A stretch of 64,000 nt of DNA from Sphaerisporangium cinnabarinum (GTDB taxonomy: Bacteria > Actinomycetota > Actinomycetes > Actinomycetales > Cellulomonadaceae), in contig QAPD01000006.1 of NCBI GenBank assembly GCA_003052455.1, positions 39,992-103,991 on the forward strand, in the 5' to 3' direction. Under the pieces are notes generated by a model that was not told the DNA's origin, ran no database searches, and worked only from the letters and a program-made list of their open reading frames with translations. Positions 49,243 through 57,546 of the stretch are shown here, piece by piece (position 1 is the stretch's first letter; each line of letters begins with the position of its first letter). The translations under genes and the position numbers were made by a program.

Positions 49243-50832
49243 ATGAGCAGCCTTCCCCCCGACCGCACGCCCGGACCGGACGACGACACGCCCTTCGACC
49301 CGCGGTTCGAGGAGCTGCTCCGCTCGATGCTCGGGCCCGACGCCGACGAGGCGCTGCGCGAGCTGCGCGCCCGCGGGCTCGACCCGCAGGCGCTCGCCGC
49401 GGGCGGCGCGGCCGACCCGCAGCTCTTCCAGCACGTCCTCGCGCAGGTCCAGCGCATGCTCTCGACGCCGAGCGACGGCCCGGTCAACACGGACGTCTCG
49501 CACGACGTCGCGCGCCAGGTCGCCGTCGCCGAGGGCGACCCGTCGATCTCACCGGCGCAGCAGCGCGCGGTCACCGAGGCGCTGTCCGTCGCCGAGCTCT
49601 GGCTCGACGCCGTCACCGACCTGCCGCCGTCGGGCGGGAAGAGCCAGGCGTGGAGCCGGTCCGAGTGGGTCGAGCACACGCTCCCCGCGTGGAACGAGCT
49701 CGTCGCCCCGGTCGCCGCGTCCGTCGCGGACGCGCTCGCCACGGTCCTGCGCGACCAGCTCCCCGAGGGTCTGGGAGACGACACCTCCGCCCTGCCGGGT
49801 GTCGGGTTCACGCTGCCCGGCCTGCCCGCAGACGCGCTCGGGCTGCCCGCGGGCGACCCGGCCGCGCTCATGCGACGCCTCGGCTCCGCGGTGTTCGGCA
49901 TGCAGGTGGGCCAGGCGGCCGGGACGCTCTCGCGCGAGGTCTTCGGCGCGACCGACGTCGGGCTGCCGCTGCTCGACCGGCCCGCGACGGTCCTCCTGCC
50001 CACGAACGTCGCGGCGTTCGCCGAGGGCCTCGACGCCCCCGCGGAGGAGGTCCGCCTCTTCCTCGCCCTGCGCGAGGCCGCCCACGCGCGGCTGTTCACG
50101 CACGTCTCGTGGCTGCGCGGGCACCTGCGCGGGCTCGTCGACGCGTACGCGCGCGGCATCACCATCGACCTCTCGGCGCTCGAGTCCCAGCTCGCCGACG
50201 TCGACCTCGCGGACACCGACGCGCTCCAGCGCGCGCTGTCGGGCGGCGTCTTCGGCCTGCAGAACACGCCCGAGCAGCAGGCGACCCTGGCGCGCCTCGA
50301 GACGACGCTCGCGCTCGTCGAGGGCTGGGTCGACGAGGTGACCGCCGTCGCCGCGCTCCCCCACCTGCCCCACGCCGTCCCGCTGCGGGAGATGCTGCGC
50401 CGTCGTCGTGCGGCGGGCGGGCCCGCGGAGCACACGTTCGCGACGCTCGTCGGCCTCGAGCTGCGCCCCCGGCGCTCGCGCGACGCGGCCGCCCTGTGGG
50501 CGCTCATCGCGGCGCAGTCCGGCGCCGGCGCGCGCGACGCCGTGTGGGACCACCCCGACCTGCTGCCCGACGGGACCGACCTCGACGACCCGTCCGGCTA
50601 CGAGGGGCGGCGCGCCGCGACCCGCGCCGAGGAGGCCGACGTCGACCGCGCGCTCGAGGAGATCTTCCGCGCCGCGGAGGGCTCACCCGCCGCCGACCCG
50701 GCGGCGGAGACGGCCGACGGCGCGGACGACGACACCCCGACGGACGGGTCCGCGGGCGACCCGGACGCGTCCGGACCGACGGACGACGGCGGGACGGGCG
50801 AGGCGACCGGCCAGGGCGGCGCGCCGCGCTGA
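49243..50832 (+). CDS. Zinc-dependent metalloprotease (DUF2342, Rv3195-like)
   Basis: 529 aa. A family found almost only in actinobacteria, annotated as zinc-dependent metalloprotease or F420-biosynthesis-associated. Metal motif LREAAHARLFTHVSWL (Glu278, His281), a variant of HExxH, with FGMQVGQAAGTLSREVFGATD and LALVEGWVDEVT further on. The C-terminal ~70 residues are a Thr/Asp/Gly-rich acidic tail. Soluble. Function experimentally undefined. Same neighbourhood as Rv3195. Confidence 0.85.
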   Translation: MSSLPPDRTPGPDDDTPFDPRFEELLRSMLGPDADEALRELRARGLDPQALAAGGAADPQLFQHVLAQVQRMLSTPSDGPVNTDVSHDVARQVAVAEGDPSISPAQQRAVTEALSVAELWLDAVTDLPPSGGKSQAWSRSEWVEHTLPAWNELVAPVAASVADALATVLRDQLPEGLGDDTSALPGVGFTLPGLPADALGLPAGDPAALMRRLGSAVFGMQVGQAAGTLSREVFGATDVGLPLLDRPATVLLPTNVAAFAEGLDAPAEEVRLFLALREAAHARLFTHVSWLRGHLRGLVDAYARGITIDLSALESQLADVDLADTDALQRALSGGVFGLQNTPEQQATLARLETTLALVEGWVDEVTAVAALPHLPHAVPLREMLRRRRAAGGPAEHTFATLVGLELRPRRSRDAAALWALIAAQSGAGARDAVWDHPDLLPDGTDLDDPSGYEGRRAATRAEEADVDRALEEIFRAAEGSPAADPAAETADGADDDTPTDGSAGDPDASGPTDDGGTGEATGQGGAPR

Positions 50833-50845
50833 CCCGACCCGGACG

Positions 50846-51430
50846 TCAGTCCCCGGCGTCCGCGGGCGGTGCCGCGGTTCCCGCGGCGCCGTCCCCCGGC
50901 TCGGCTCCCGCGTCGTCCGGCTCGAGGTCCGCGTCGCGCGAGAACGACACGCCCTCCAGGAACCCTCGTGCCCGCTCCGTGCGCGGGTAGGCCTCGAGCA
51001 GCTTCCAGAACCCCGGGCCGTGACCGGCGTGGAGCAGGTGCGCGAGCTCGTGCAGGAGCACGTAGTCGAGCACCCAGGACGGCATCCCCCGGACGCGCGT
51101 CGAGATGCGGATCGTGCCGTCGATGAGCGTGCACGAGCCCCACCGACGGTCCTGGTTCCCGGCCCACCGCACGCTCGTGGGCCGCGCGCGGCCGTCCAGG
51201 TACTTGTCGGACAGCTCGAGGGCGCGGCGCTCCAGCTCCGCGTCCGACGGCCGCCGACGACGCTCGGAGTCGGCGAGGCGGTCGAGCATGCGCTGGACCC
51301 ACTCGCGCTCCTGCGCGCGTGTGAACCGCGCCGGGATCGCGACGATCGTGCGCTCGCCGTCGCGGTAGGCGCTCACCGTGCTCTTGCGTCGGCGGCTGCG
51401 CCGAACCTCCACGATCGTCTCCCGGACCAC
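50846..51430 (-). CDS. YgjP-like (M48 superfamily) metallopeptidase
   Basis: 194 aa. WLM/YgjP metal-dependent hydrolase: RWGSCT (97-101), HELAHLLHAGHGPGFW with His127, Glu128, His131 and third-ligand His137. GTG 51430 follows TACGGT by seven bases, so leaderless. The C-terminal ~35 residues are a low-complexity acidic tail. Related proteins (YgjP, SprT-like) occur with DNA and nucleotide stress genes. Converges on the metalloprotease gene with 13 bp between stops. Confidence 0.85.
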   Translation of the reverse strand: MVRETIVEVRRSRRRKSTVSAYRDGERTIVAIPARFTRAQEREWVQRMLDRLADSERRRRPSDAELERRALELSDKYLDGRARPTSVRWAGNQDRRWGSCTLIDGTIRISTRVRGMPSWVLDYVLLHELAHLLHAGHGPGFWKLLEAYPRTERARGFLEGVSFSRDADLEPDDAGAEPGDGAAGTAAPPADAGD

Positions 51431-51665
51431 GCCTCAGACCGTAGTGGTTCTCGCCACGAAATGGCAGGGGCGCGCACGGAGTGGCGCGCTCTCCCGCGGA
51501 GTTCGGTCGAGCGGACGACGTGGAGACCTGTGGCGACGGCAAAGAGTTCCTCCCCGCCGAACCATCGGGGCGGAGCCTGTGGACAACCGTCGGCGGCTCT
51601 CGGGCCCGTGCCAGGCTGACGTCGGGCGTCCGGCCGGACGCCGCACGACGACGGACGGAGGAGCC

Positions 51666-52766
51666 GTGCAGCGACGACGCGTGCTGCGACCCGAGGCGCC
51701 GCTCCTGCGGCGCGGCCCCGGCGAGGTCCAGGTCGGCACCGACCCGCGGTGGTCGGTGCGGCTCACCGGGCTCGACGCGGACGAGGAGCGCTGGCTGCGC
51801 GCGCTCGCCGGGCCCGCGCGGCGCGGCGACGCACCCGACGTCCCGGGCTCCCCGGCGCAGCGCACGCGCCGCGCCGCGCTCGTCCGCCTGCTCGACGAGG
51901 CGCACCTCCTCGTCACGGCGCGCCGGCGCCGGCCGACGTCGCCCGCCCCGGGGCACGGTGCGGCGGACCTCGCCGTGCTGTCGGCGTTGCTGCCCGACGG
52001 CGCGGGGCACCGCGTGCTCGCGGCGCGTGCCGGGGCGACGGTCGCCGTCGTCGGGCTCGGGCGGGTGGGTGCCGCGCTCGCCCTCCACCTCGCGACGGCG
52101 GGGGTGGGCGCGCTCGTGCTCGACGACCCGGGCACGGTGCTCACCACGGACGTCGGGGGCGGGGCCTACCGGCTGCGGGACGTCGGGTCGCCGCGCGAGG
52201 GTGCGGTGCGGCGGATCGTCGAGGAGGTCGCCCCGGGCGTCGTGACGGCCTCGACCCCGGTCACGCCGGAGGAGGCACGGGCGCCCGCGCCCGACGTCGT
52301 CGTCGTGATCGAGCACGGAGCCGCGGACCCGGTCCGGGTCCGGAGGTTGGTGGGTGCGGGGGTCGCGCACCTGTCGGTCGTGGTGCGCGAGGCCGACGTC
52401 GTGGTCGGGCCGTTCGTCCGGCCGGGGCTCGACCCGTGCCTGACGTGCGCGGACCTGCACCGCGCGGACGTGGACCCCTGCTGGCCGCAGGTCGCGCGAC
52501 AGCTGCGCGAGGCGTCCGCGCACCGGGGCGAGGAGACGCTGCTCGCGGCGTCGGCCGCGGCCGTCGCGCTCGGTCAGGTGCTGGCAGCCCTGGACGGGCT
52601 GGTGCCCCGCGCAGCCACGGCCGGCATCGAGATTCCTGCTCCCGATGCCGTGCCGCGGCTGCGCGGGTCGAGCCGCCACCCGCGCTGCGGGTGCGGCGAG
52701 CTGGCGCGCACGCCCCCGGACGGGGCGCCGCTGCCCATGTCAGGCCGCCGTCGAGGCGCCGACTGA
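51666..52766 (+). CDS. ThiF-family adenylyltransferase-like protein
   Basis: 366 aa from GTG 51666 with GAGGAG upstream. A ~110-residue N-terminal region precedes a ThiF/E1-like Rossmann domain (VAVVGLGRVGAALALHLATAGVG, VLDDPGTVLTTDVGG) and zinc cysteines (CLTCADLH and, at the C-terminus, HPRCGCGE). No ThiS/MoaD-like partner gene is adjacent. Similar proteins are conserved next to whiB7/uvrD2 in Cellulomonadaceae; they may activate a small Gly-Gly protein or a peptide. The 235-bp gap upstream shows nothing else. It overlaps the 3' end of whiB7 by 27 bp. Confidence 0.75.
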   Translation: MQRRRVLRPEAPLLRRGPGEVQVGTDPRWSVRLTGLDADEERWLRALAGPARRGDAPDVPGSPAQRTRRAALVRLLDEAHLLVTARRRRPTSPAPGHGAADLAVLSALLPDGAGHRVLAARAGATVAVVGLGRVGAALALHLATAGVGALVLDDPGTVLTTDVGGGAYRLRDVGSPREGAVRRIVEEVAPGVVTASTPVTPEEARAPAPDVVVVIEHGAADPVRVRRLVGAGVAHLSVVVREADVVVGPFVRPGLDPCLTCADLHRADVDPCWPQVARQLREASAHRGEETLLAASAAAVALGQVLAALDGLVPRAATAGIEIPAPDAVPRLRGSSRHPRCGCGELARTPPDGAPLPMSGRRRGAD

Positions 52767-53171
52767 CGCCTCGGTCCGTGCGGCCTCCTGGGCCTGGCGC
52801 TCGGCCTCGCGGGCGAGCACCTCGGCCTTGCTCGGACGGCCGCGGCCGCGCTTGCGCGCGACCACGACGCCGTCCACGAAGACCTCTCCACCCCAGACGC
52901 CCCAGGGCTCGCGGCGCTCGACCGCACCGGCGAGGCAGCCCTCGACGAGCGGGCAGGTGCGGCACAGGGCCTTGGCCTCCTCGACCTCGGCGGTGCGCTC
53001 GGCGAACCAGAGCTCCGGGTCGTTGGTGCGGCAGGGCAGCAGGCCCGCGAGAAGGCGGTCGAACTCCGCGGAGTCGTTCTCGCCGAGCGGCGTGGCCAGC
53101 GGTTGGTGAGGGACCCAGGGGCCGGATCCCCCCTGAGCGGTGATGTTGTCGAGCAGCGCGGTGAGCCGCAC
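52740..53171 (-). CDS. whiB7: WhiB7-type transcriptional regulator
   Basis: 143 aa from GTG 53171 (GGAGG six bases upstream). [4Fe-4S] cysteines 47, 70, 73 and 79; EPWGVWGGE (88-96), the WhiB-specific SigA-contact turn; and an AT-hook KRGRGRPSK (107-115) that marks WhiB7 and binds AT-rich DNA next to -35 elements. The N-terminal ~45 residues are an extension. WhiB7 activates intrinsic antibiotic-resistance genes on ribosome stress. Placement beside uvrD2 matches mycobacteria. Regulated by a long leader (see features 53236-53605). Confidence 0.92.
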   Translation of the reverse strand: MRLTALLDNITAQGGSGPWVPHQPLATPLGENDSAEFDRLLAGLLPCRTNDPELWFAERTAEVEEAKALCRTCPLVEGCLAGAVERREPWGVWGGEVFVDGVVVARKRGRGRPSKAEVLAREAERQAQEAARTEASVGASTAA

Positions 53172-53235
53172 GATGTCCTCCAGTGATGTCCTGTCGTGGG
53201 TGTGAACGTCGTCGTCACAGGACCCTGAGGACAGC

Positions 53236-53264
53236 GGCCCCGTCTCGTGGAGACGGGTGGGGCC
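53236..53264 (-). promoter_or_regulatory. Second hairpin in the whiB7 leader
   Basis: GGCCCCGTCTC / GAGACGGG(T)GGGGCC, an 8-bp GAGACGGG core with GC-rich flanks and a 3-nt loop. It sits 65 nt before the whiB7 GTG, after the main terminator hairpin, and could pause RNA polymerase or control translation. Confidence 0.45.
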
Positions 53265-53301
53265 GGTGATCCTCATCGGCGGACGTGCTCGGAGAACACG
53301 A

Positions 53302-53333
53302 AGGCCGCGGGTCCTAGAGGGACTCCGCGGCCT
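53302..53333 (-). terminator. Attenuator terminator in the whiB7 leader
   Basis: AGGCCGCGG + GTCC pair with GGAC + CCGCGGCCT, one bulged base, 5-nt loop: 13 bp. On the minus strand it is followed by TTCGTGTTCTCC. It begins 16 nt after the uORF stop. GCCGCGG at 53407-53413 (uORF codons CAC-CGC-GGC) can pair with its left arm as an antiterminator. Confidence 0.75.
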
Positions 53334-53349
53334 GGAAGGTTCCGGTCGG

Positions 53350-53505
53350 TCAGACCGGGTTCGTCCTGGTGGCGGAGTCGGGAGCGGGGCGGGCGATGAA
53401 GGTGCCGCCGCGGTGCGCGATGGCACGCGGACGGAGCTCTCCTGGCGTGCCCGTGTACGCGGACGCGTGATCCAGCAGGTTCGCCATGGCGATCTGGTTG
53501 TTCAT
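53350..53505 (-). CDS. whiB7 leader peptide (uORF)
   Basis: 51 codons beginning MNNQIAMANLLDHASAYTG, from ATG 53505 with an SD-like GGGAGAG upstream, to TGA 53350-53352. The peptide has no family. Its size, its place between the predicted start site and the terminator hairpin, and the whiB7 gene downstream match the whiB7 uORF attenuation model of mycobacteria and streptomycetes, where stalling or fast translation prevents termination. The amino-acid sequence itself may matter less than ribosome occupancy. Confidence 0.65.
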   Translation of the reverse strand: MNNQIAMANLLDHASAYTGTPGELRPRAIAHRGGTFIARPAPDSATRTNPV

Positions 53506-53575
53506 CAGCTCTCCCACCCCCTCTCTCCATCAGGCGCCCGCCTCTCGGCGCGCCCCTTCCCAACAGGACTCGTCG

Positions 53576-53622
53576 ACCATATGCCGCCTCTCACAGGAGG
53601 CACAACTTATTTACGAGAAATT
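53576..53622 (-). promoter_or_regulatory. whiB7 promoter with AT-rich WhiB7-binding stretch
   Basis: Minus strand: AT-rich GAATTTCTCGTAAATAAG directly before -35 TTGTGC (53605-53600), 18-bp spacer, -10 TATGGT (53581-53576). An AT-rich stretch abutting the -35 is the hallmark of WhiB7-autoregulated promoters. Start site about 53569 gives a ~398-nt leader. Confidence 0.65.
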
Positions 53623-53671
53623 CTCCGACGAGTTCACCCGGCCCTCGTCGGGGGGCACGGACGGGGGCTCC

Positions 53672-55726
53672 TCAGCCCTCCGCGCGGCGCACGATCTCGA
53701 GGATCGTGGCCCCGTACCGCTCGATCTTCGCGGGCCCCAGACCGTTGATGCGTGCGAGGTCGGCCTGGCTCGTCGGCCGCGTCTCGGCGACGGCCGCGAG
53801 CGCCGAGTCCACGAGCACGGTGAACGCCGGCTTGTCCGTCTCCTGCGCGACCTGGCGACGCCACTCGCGCAGCTCCTCGAACAGCGCCTGGTCGTACTCC
53901 CCCGTGAGCCGGACCTTGGCCTGCCCCGCGCGCGCACGCCGCGTCCCGCGCGCGCCCGGCTCGTCGGGCCAGAGCCCGTCGAGGAACCGCGTGCGCCGGC
54001 GCGTCGCCCGGCCGCCGGGGTTGCGCGAGCGAGCGAACGAGAGCTCGAGGTGCTCGCGCGCCCGCGTGATGCCGACGTAGAGCAGCCGGCGCTCCTCCGC
54101 GACCGCCTCGTCCGTCTCCGCGAGGGAGATCGGCATGAGCCCCTCGCTCATCCCCGCGAGGAAGACGGCGTCCCACTCCAGGCCCTTGGCCGCGTGCAGC
54201 GACGCCAGGGTCACACCCTCGACCGTCGGGGCGTGCTGGGCTGCGGCGCGCTCGTCGAGCTCGGCGACGAAGGTCGCGACGGTCGGGGCCGGGGCGTCGG
54301 ACGCCGCGGCGAGCCCGGCGACGTCGTCGGCCAGCGCGACGAGAGCCTGCGTGGACTCCCAGCGCTCCCGTGCCGCGCCGCGCGCGGCCGGCGGCGCGGG
54401 GGCCCAGCCCGCGGCGGCCAGGACGTCGCGCACCGTCTCCGGCATGGGGACGTCCGGGTCGGCGGAGCGGGCCGCCCCGCGCAGGAGGACGATCGCGTCG
54501 CGCACCTCCTTGCGCTGGAAGAAGCGCTCCCCGCCCCGCACGAGGTAGCCGATCCCCGCGTCCGCGAGCGCCGACTCGAACGCCTCCGACTGCGCGTTGG
54601 TCCGGTAGAGCACCGCGATCTCGCTCGCGCGCGTGCCCGCCGCGAGGAGCCGCCCGATGCGCTGCGCGATCCCGCTCGCCTCCGCCTCGTCGTCGTCGTA
54701 CGCGGTGAAGGCGACGGGCGGCCCCGCCGGCCGCTGGGCGACGAGCTCGAGCGCCTGGTGCGCGCCGCCCGCACGACCCGCGCGCGCGAGGAGCTGGTTC
54801 GCGAGGTTCACCACCTGCGGCGTCGAGCGGTAGTCGCGCACGAGGCGGATCACCTGCGCCTTCGGGTGGGTGCGCGAGAAGGTGAGGAGGTGGTGCGGCG
54901 TCGCGCCGGTGAACGAGTAGATCGTCTGCGACGGGTCGCCGACGACGCACAGCTCGTCGCGCCCCCCGAGCCACTGGTCGAGGACGAACTGCTGCAGGGG
55001 CGAGACGTCCTGGTACTCGTCGACGACGAAGTGGCGGTACTGGCGCCGCACCTCGTCGGCCACGGCGCCCTGCGTCGCGAGCATGTCGCCGAGCATGAGG
55101 AGCACGTCCTCGAAGTCGATGACCGACCGCTCGGTCTTCACGTCCTCGTAGGCCGTGAGGAGGCGCGCGACGGTCTGGTGGTCGTACCCGGCGGGGGGCT
55201 CGCGGTCGATCGCCTCGCAAGCCCGGACGTAGTCGTCGGCGGTGACGAGCGAGACCTTCGCCCACTCGATCTCCGACGACAGGTCCCGCACCGCGACGCG
55301 GTCCACCCCGACGCCCAGCCGCCGCGCCGACTCCGCGACGACGGGCGCCTTGTGCTCGAGGATGCGCGGCGGCGCCCCGCCGACGACCTTGGGCCAGAAG
55401 TAGCCGAGCTGGCGCAGCGCGGCCGCGTGGAACGTACGCGCCTGGACTCCCGTCGCACCGAGCTCGCGCAGGCGCGTGCGCATCTCCCCCGCCGCGCGCG
55501 CCGTGAAGGTCACGGCGAGCACGCTCGTCGGCACGTACACGCCCGTGCGGACCCCGTACGCGATGCGGTGCGTGATCGCGCGCGTCTTGCCCGTGCCCGC
55601 ACCGGCGAGCACGCACACGGGCCCGCGCAGCGCGACCGCGACGTCGCGCTGGTCGGGGTCGAGGGCGTCGAGGATCTCGTCGGCGGAGCGGTGGGCGAGC
55701 GGGCGTGAGACCGGTGGCGTGGACAT
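53672..55726 (-). CDS. uvrD2: ATP-dependent DNA helicase UvrD2
   Basis: 684 aa SF1A helicase. Walker A AGAGTGKT, VDEYQDVSPLQ, GDPSQTIYSFTGA, VRDYRSTPQVVNLANQLL, LASLHAAKGLEWDAVFL and RLLYVGITRAREHL. C-terminal HRDC domain (about 610-680). Mycobacterial UvrD2 has a tetracysteine motif between helicase core and HRDC; here no such cysteines are visible in that linker (GARGTRRARAGQAKVRL). Start ATG 55726 or GTG 55729. DNA repair/unwinding 3'-5'. Immediately upstream of whiB7 on the same strand. Confidence 0.92.
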   Translation of the reverse strand: MSTPPVSRPLAHRSADEILDALDPDQRDVAVALRGPVCVLAGAGTGKTRAITHRIAYGVRTGVYVPTSVLAVTFTARAAGEMRTRLRELGATGVQARTFHAAALRQLGYFWPKVVGGAPPRILEHKAPVVAESARRLGVGVDRVAVRDLSSEIEWAKVSLVTADDYVRACEAIDREPPAGYDHQTVARLLTAYEDVKTERSVIDFEDVLLMLGDMLATQGAVADEVRRQYRHFVVDEYQDVSPLQQFVLDQWLGGRDELCVVGDPSQTIYSFTGATPHHLLTFSRTHPKAQVIRLVRDYRSTPQVVNLANQLLARAGRAGGAHQALELVAQRPAGPPVAFTAYDDDEAEASGIAQRIGRLLAAGTRASEIAVLYRTNAQSEAFESALADAGIGYLVRGGERFFQRKEVRDAIVLLRGAARSADPDVPMPETVRDVLAAAGWAPAPPAARGAARERWESTQALVALADDVAGLAAASDAPAPTVATFVAELDERAAAQHAPTVEGVTLASLHAAKGLEWDAVFLAGMSEGLMPISLAETDEAVAEERRLLYVGITRAREHLELSFARSRNPGGRATRRRTRFLDGLWPDEPGARGTRRARAGQAKVRLTGEYDQALFEELREWRRQVAQETDKPAFTVLVDSALAAVAETRPTSQADLARINGLGPAKIERYGATILEIVRRAEG

Positions 55727-55852
55727 CACCCGCGATTCTCGCAGGCCCGGCTGACACGCGGGCCGGGAACAGCGCGCGCTCCCCCGGTGTTACCGTCACG
55801 ACCCGACCGCCCGCGGCACGCGCCGCCCGGAACCGCAGCAGGAGAGCCCTCG

Positions 55853-56119
55853 ATGAGCACCGCCCCGACCCTTCCCGACGCCGGCTCGGTCGTCATGTAC
55901 TCGACGACGTGGTGCGGGTACTGCCGCCGCCTCAAGACGCAGCTCGACTCCGAGGGCATCGGCTACACCGAGGTCAACATCGAGGAGACGCCCGGCACCG
56001 CGGAGTTCGTGGAGTCCGTCAACGACGGCAACCGCACCGTGCCGACCGTCGTCTTCCCGGACGGCTCCGCCGCGACGAACCCGTCCCTCGCGGAGGTCAA
56101 GAAGCGCCTCGCCGCCTGA
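55853..56119 (+). CDS. mrx1: Mycoredoxin
   Basis: 88 aa glutaredoxin-like protein with CGYC (Cys21-Cys24), VVMYSTTWCGYCRRLK, and TVPTVVFPDGS with the cis-Pro. Reduces mycothiol mixed disulfides. ATG 55853 with CAGGAG upstream. Divergent from uvrD2, as Rv3198A is close to uvrD2 in mycobacteria. A terminator (56133-56161) follows. Confidence 0.92.
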   Translation: MSTAPTLPDAGSVVMYSTTWCGYCRRLKTQLDSEGIGYTEVNIEETPGTAEFVESVNDGNRTVPTVVFPDGSAATNPSLAEVKKRLAA

Positions 56120-56132
56120 CGCGGCCGCAGGA

Positions 56133-56161
56133 GGGCCCGGTCCGGACGCCGGACCGGGCCC
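56133..56161 (+). terminator. Terminator after mrx1
   Basis: Perfect GGGCCCGGTCCG / CGGACCGGGCCC arms, 5-nt loop, 14 nt after the stop; TTCC follows. Confidence 0.8.
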
Positions 56162-56220
56162 TTCCGCGCTCCCGGCACGGACGGCCCGACGACGGCGCGT
56201 CGCGCCGCCCCCCGCAGCCC

Positions 56221-56290
56221 TGAGCCGCCCTCAGCCGCGCTCAGCCGCCTTCAGCCGCCTTCAGCCGCCTTCAGCCGCGCTCAGCCGTCG
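56221..56290. repeat. 10-bp tandem repeat at the nudC stop codon
   Basis: TCAGCCGCCT-type units, seven in register (56221-56290), three of them identical. Read on the minus strand each unit gives AGGCGGCTGA; because 10 is not a multiple of 3, the TGAs fall in all three frames just after nudC. The nudC stop is in the first unit it meets (56281-56283). Confidence 0.9.
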
Positions 56291-57420
56291 GCGAGGCTCG
56301 CGCCGAACCAGTCCTCGAGGAGCGCCCGCGCGATCGACGACCGGCCCGGCAGCAGCACCTCGCGCGACCGGACGGCCTCGGCGAGCTCCGCCCGCGTGAA
56401 CCAGCGCGCGTCGGTGAGCTCGACGCCGTCCACGTGCAGCTCCGTCGTCAGGGCGCGGGCCGAGAAGCCGAGCATGAGCGACGCGGGGAACGGCCACGGC
56501 TGGCTCCCCCGGTAGGCCACGTCGCCGACGACGACGCCCGCCTCCTCCGCCACCTCCCGCCGCACCGCGTTCTCGAGCGACTCCCCGGGCTCGACGTAGC
56601 CCGCGAGGGTCGAGAACCGCCGCTCCGGCCAGTGGGCCGCGTGCCCGAGCAGCAGTCGCTCGTCGGACCCCTCGCCGTGCACGACGGTCATGATCACCGC
56701 CGGGTCCGTGCGCGGGTACAGCTCGACGCCCTGGGCCACGCAGCGGCGCGTCCACCCGCCCTTCTCGACGGTCGTCCGGCCGCCGCAGCGCGGGCAGCGC
56801 GGGTGGTTCGCGTGCCACGCCGCGAGCGCCACCGCCTCCGTCGCCAGACCGGCGACCGGCGCGGGGACCGCGCCGACGAGGTCGCGCAGCCCGGACCACG
56901 CGTGGTCGCGCGCGAGGACCGCGAACGGCTCCGACGCGTCGACGCCCTCGATGTCGACCTCCTCGGCGTCCGCGTCCTCGGGGAGCACGAGCGCGAGGTA
57001 CGCCGTGCCGTCGTCCTCGCCGAGGAAGAGCCAGCGCGCGGGGTCCTCGTCGGTCGCCGGGTCCACGTCGCCGAGCTCGGCCGGGTCCAGGAGGGCGACG
57101 CCGTCGGCCACGCCGGGGCCGCCGAGCGCGAGCCGGCCGCGGTGGACGAGCAGGACACGCGTCGTCGGCTGCGACCGCAGCGTGCGCACGAGGTCCGGCT
57201 CCGCGCGCCGGTGCTCCGCGCGGTCGACGAACGCGCCGTCGAGCGGCAGCGGGAGGTGGTCCAGCGGCGTGCGCGGCAGCACGCCGAGGCCGGGGGCCAC
57301 ACCCGTCGGCGTGCCGGTCGGGGTGCCGGTCCGGGCGCCGACCGGCGCGCTGCCGGGTCGGCCCGGGGTCGCGGCAGGGTCGCTCGTGCCCGACGACGGC
57401 CGGGCGGCAGGGGTGCTCAC
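56281..57420 (-). CDS. nudC: NADH pyrophosphatase, NudC
   Basis: 379 aa from GTG 57420, six bases after TACGGT (leaderless; also a G-run). Pro/Thr-rich N-terminus, NudC N-domain, zinc ribbon with Cys209, Cys212, Cys227 but no fourth Cys (Val-Ala-Gln replaces CxxC), Nudix box GYVEPGESLENAVRREVAEEAG (274-295), and SQPWPFPAS (306-314), the NADH-type signature. Hydrolyses NADH to NMNH and AMP, and decaps NAD-RNA in E. coli. Conserved neighbour of uvrD2/mrx1 (Rv3199c). Confidence 0.9.
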   Translation of the reverse strand: MSTPAARPSSGTSDPAATPGRPGSAPVGARTGTPTGTPTGVAPGLGVLPRTPLDHLPLPLDGAFVDRAEHRRAEPDLVRTLRSQPTTRVLLVHRGRLALGGPGVADGVALLDPAELGDVDPATDEDPARWLFLGEDDGTAYLALVLPEDADAEEVDIEGVDASEPFAVLARDHAWSGLRDLVGAVPAPVAGLATEAVALAAWHANHPRCPRCGGRTTVEKGGWTRRCVAQGVELYPRTDPAVIMTVVHGEGSDERLLLGHAAHWPERRFSTLAGYVEPGESLENAVRREVAEEAGVVVGDVAYRGSQPWPFPASLMLGFSARALTTELHVDGVELTDARWFTRAELAEAVRSREVLLPGRSSIARALLEDWFGASLADG

Positions 57421-57546
57421 CCCCCGACCGTAGGCCACCGGTGACCGGGCCACCCGCCTTGCGGGGGGGCGCCGCCTCGCGGGGGTGCGGCGCCGGGGAC
57501 GGCGTGGGTCGACCGGGCGCGTGCGGAGACCGACTACCGTGGTCGC

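Noticed and set aside
53281..53563. Possible 96-codon minus-strand gene in the whiB7 leader
   Set aside because: Overlaps the uORF and terminator in another frame, no SD at its start, and would be an odd Gly/Arg-rich peptide. The 51-codon uORF fits better.
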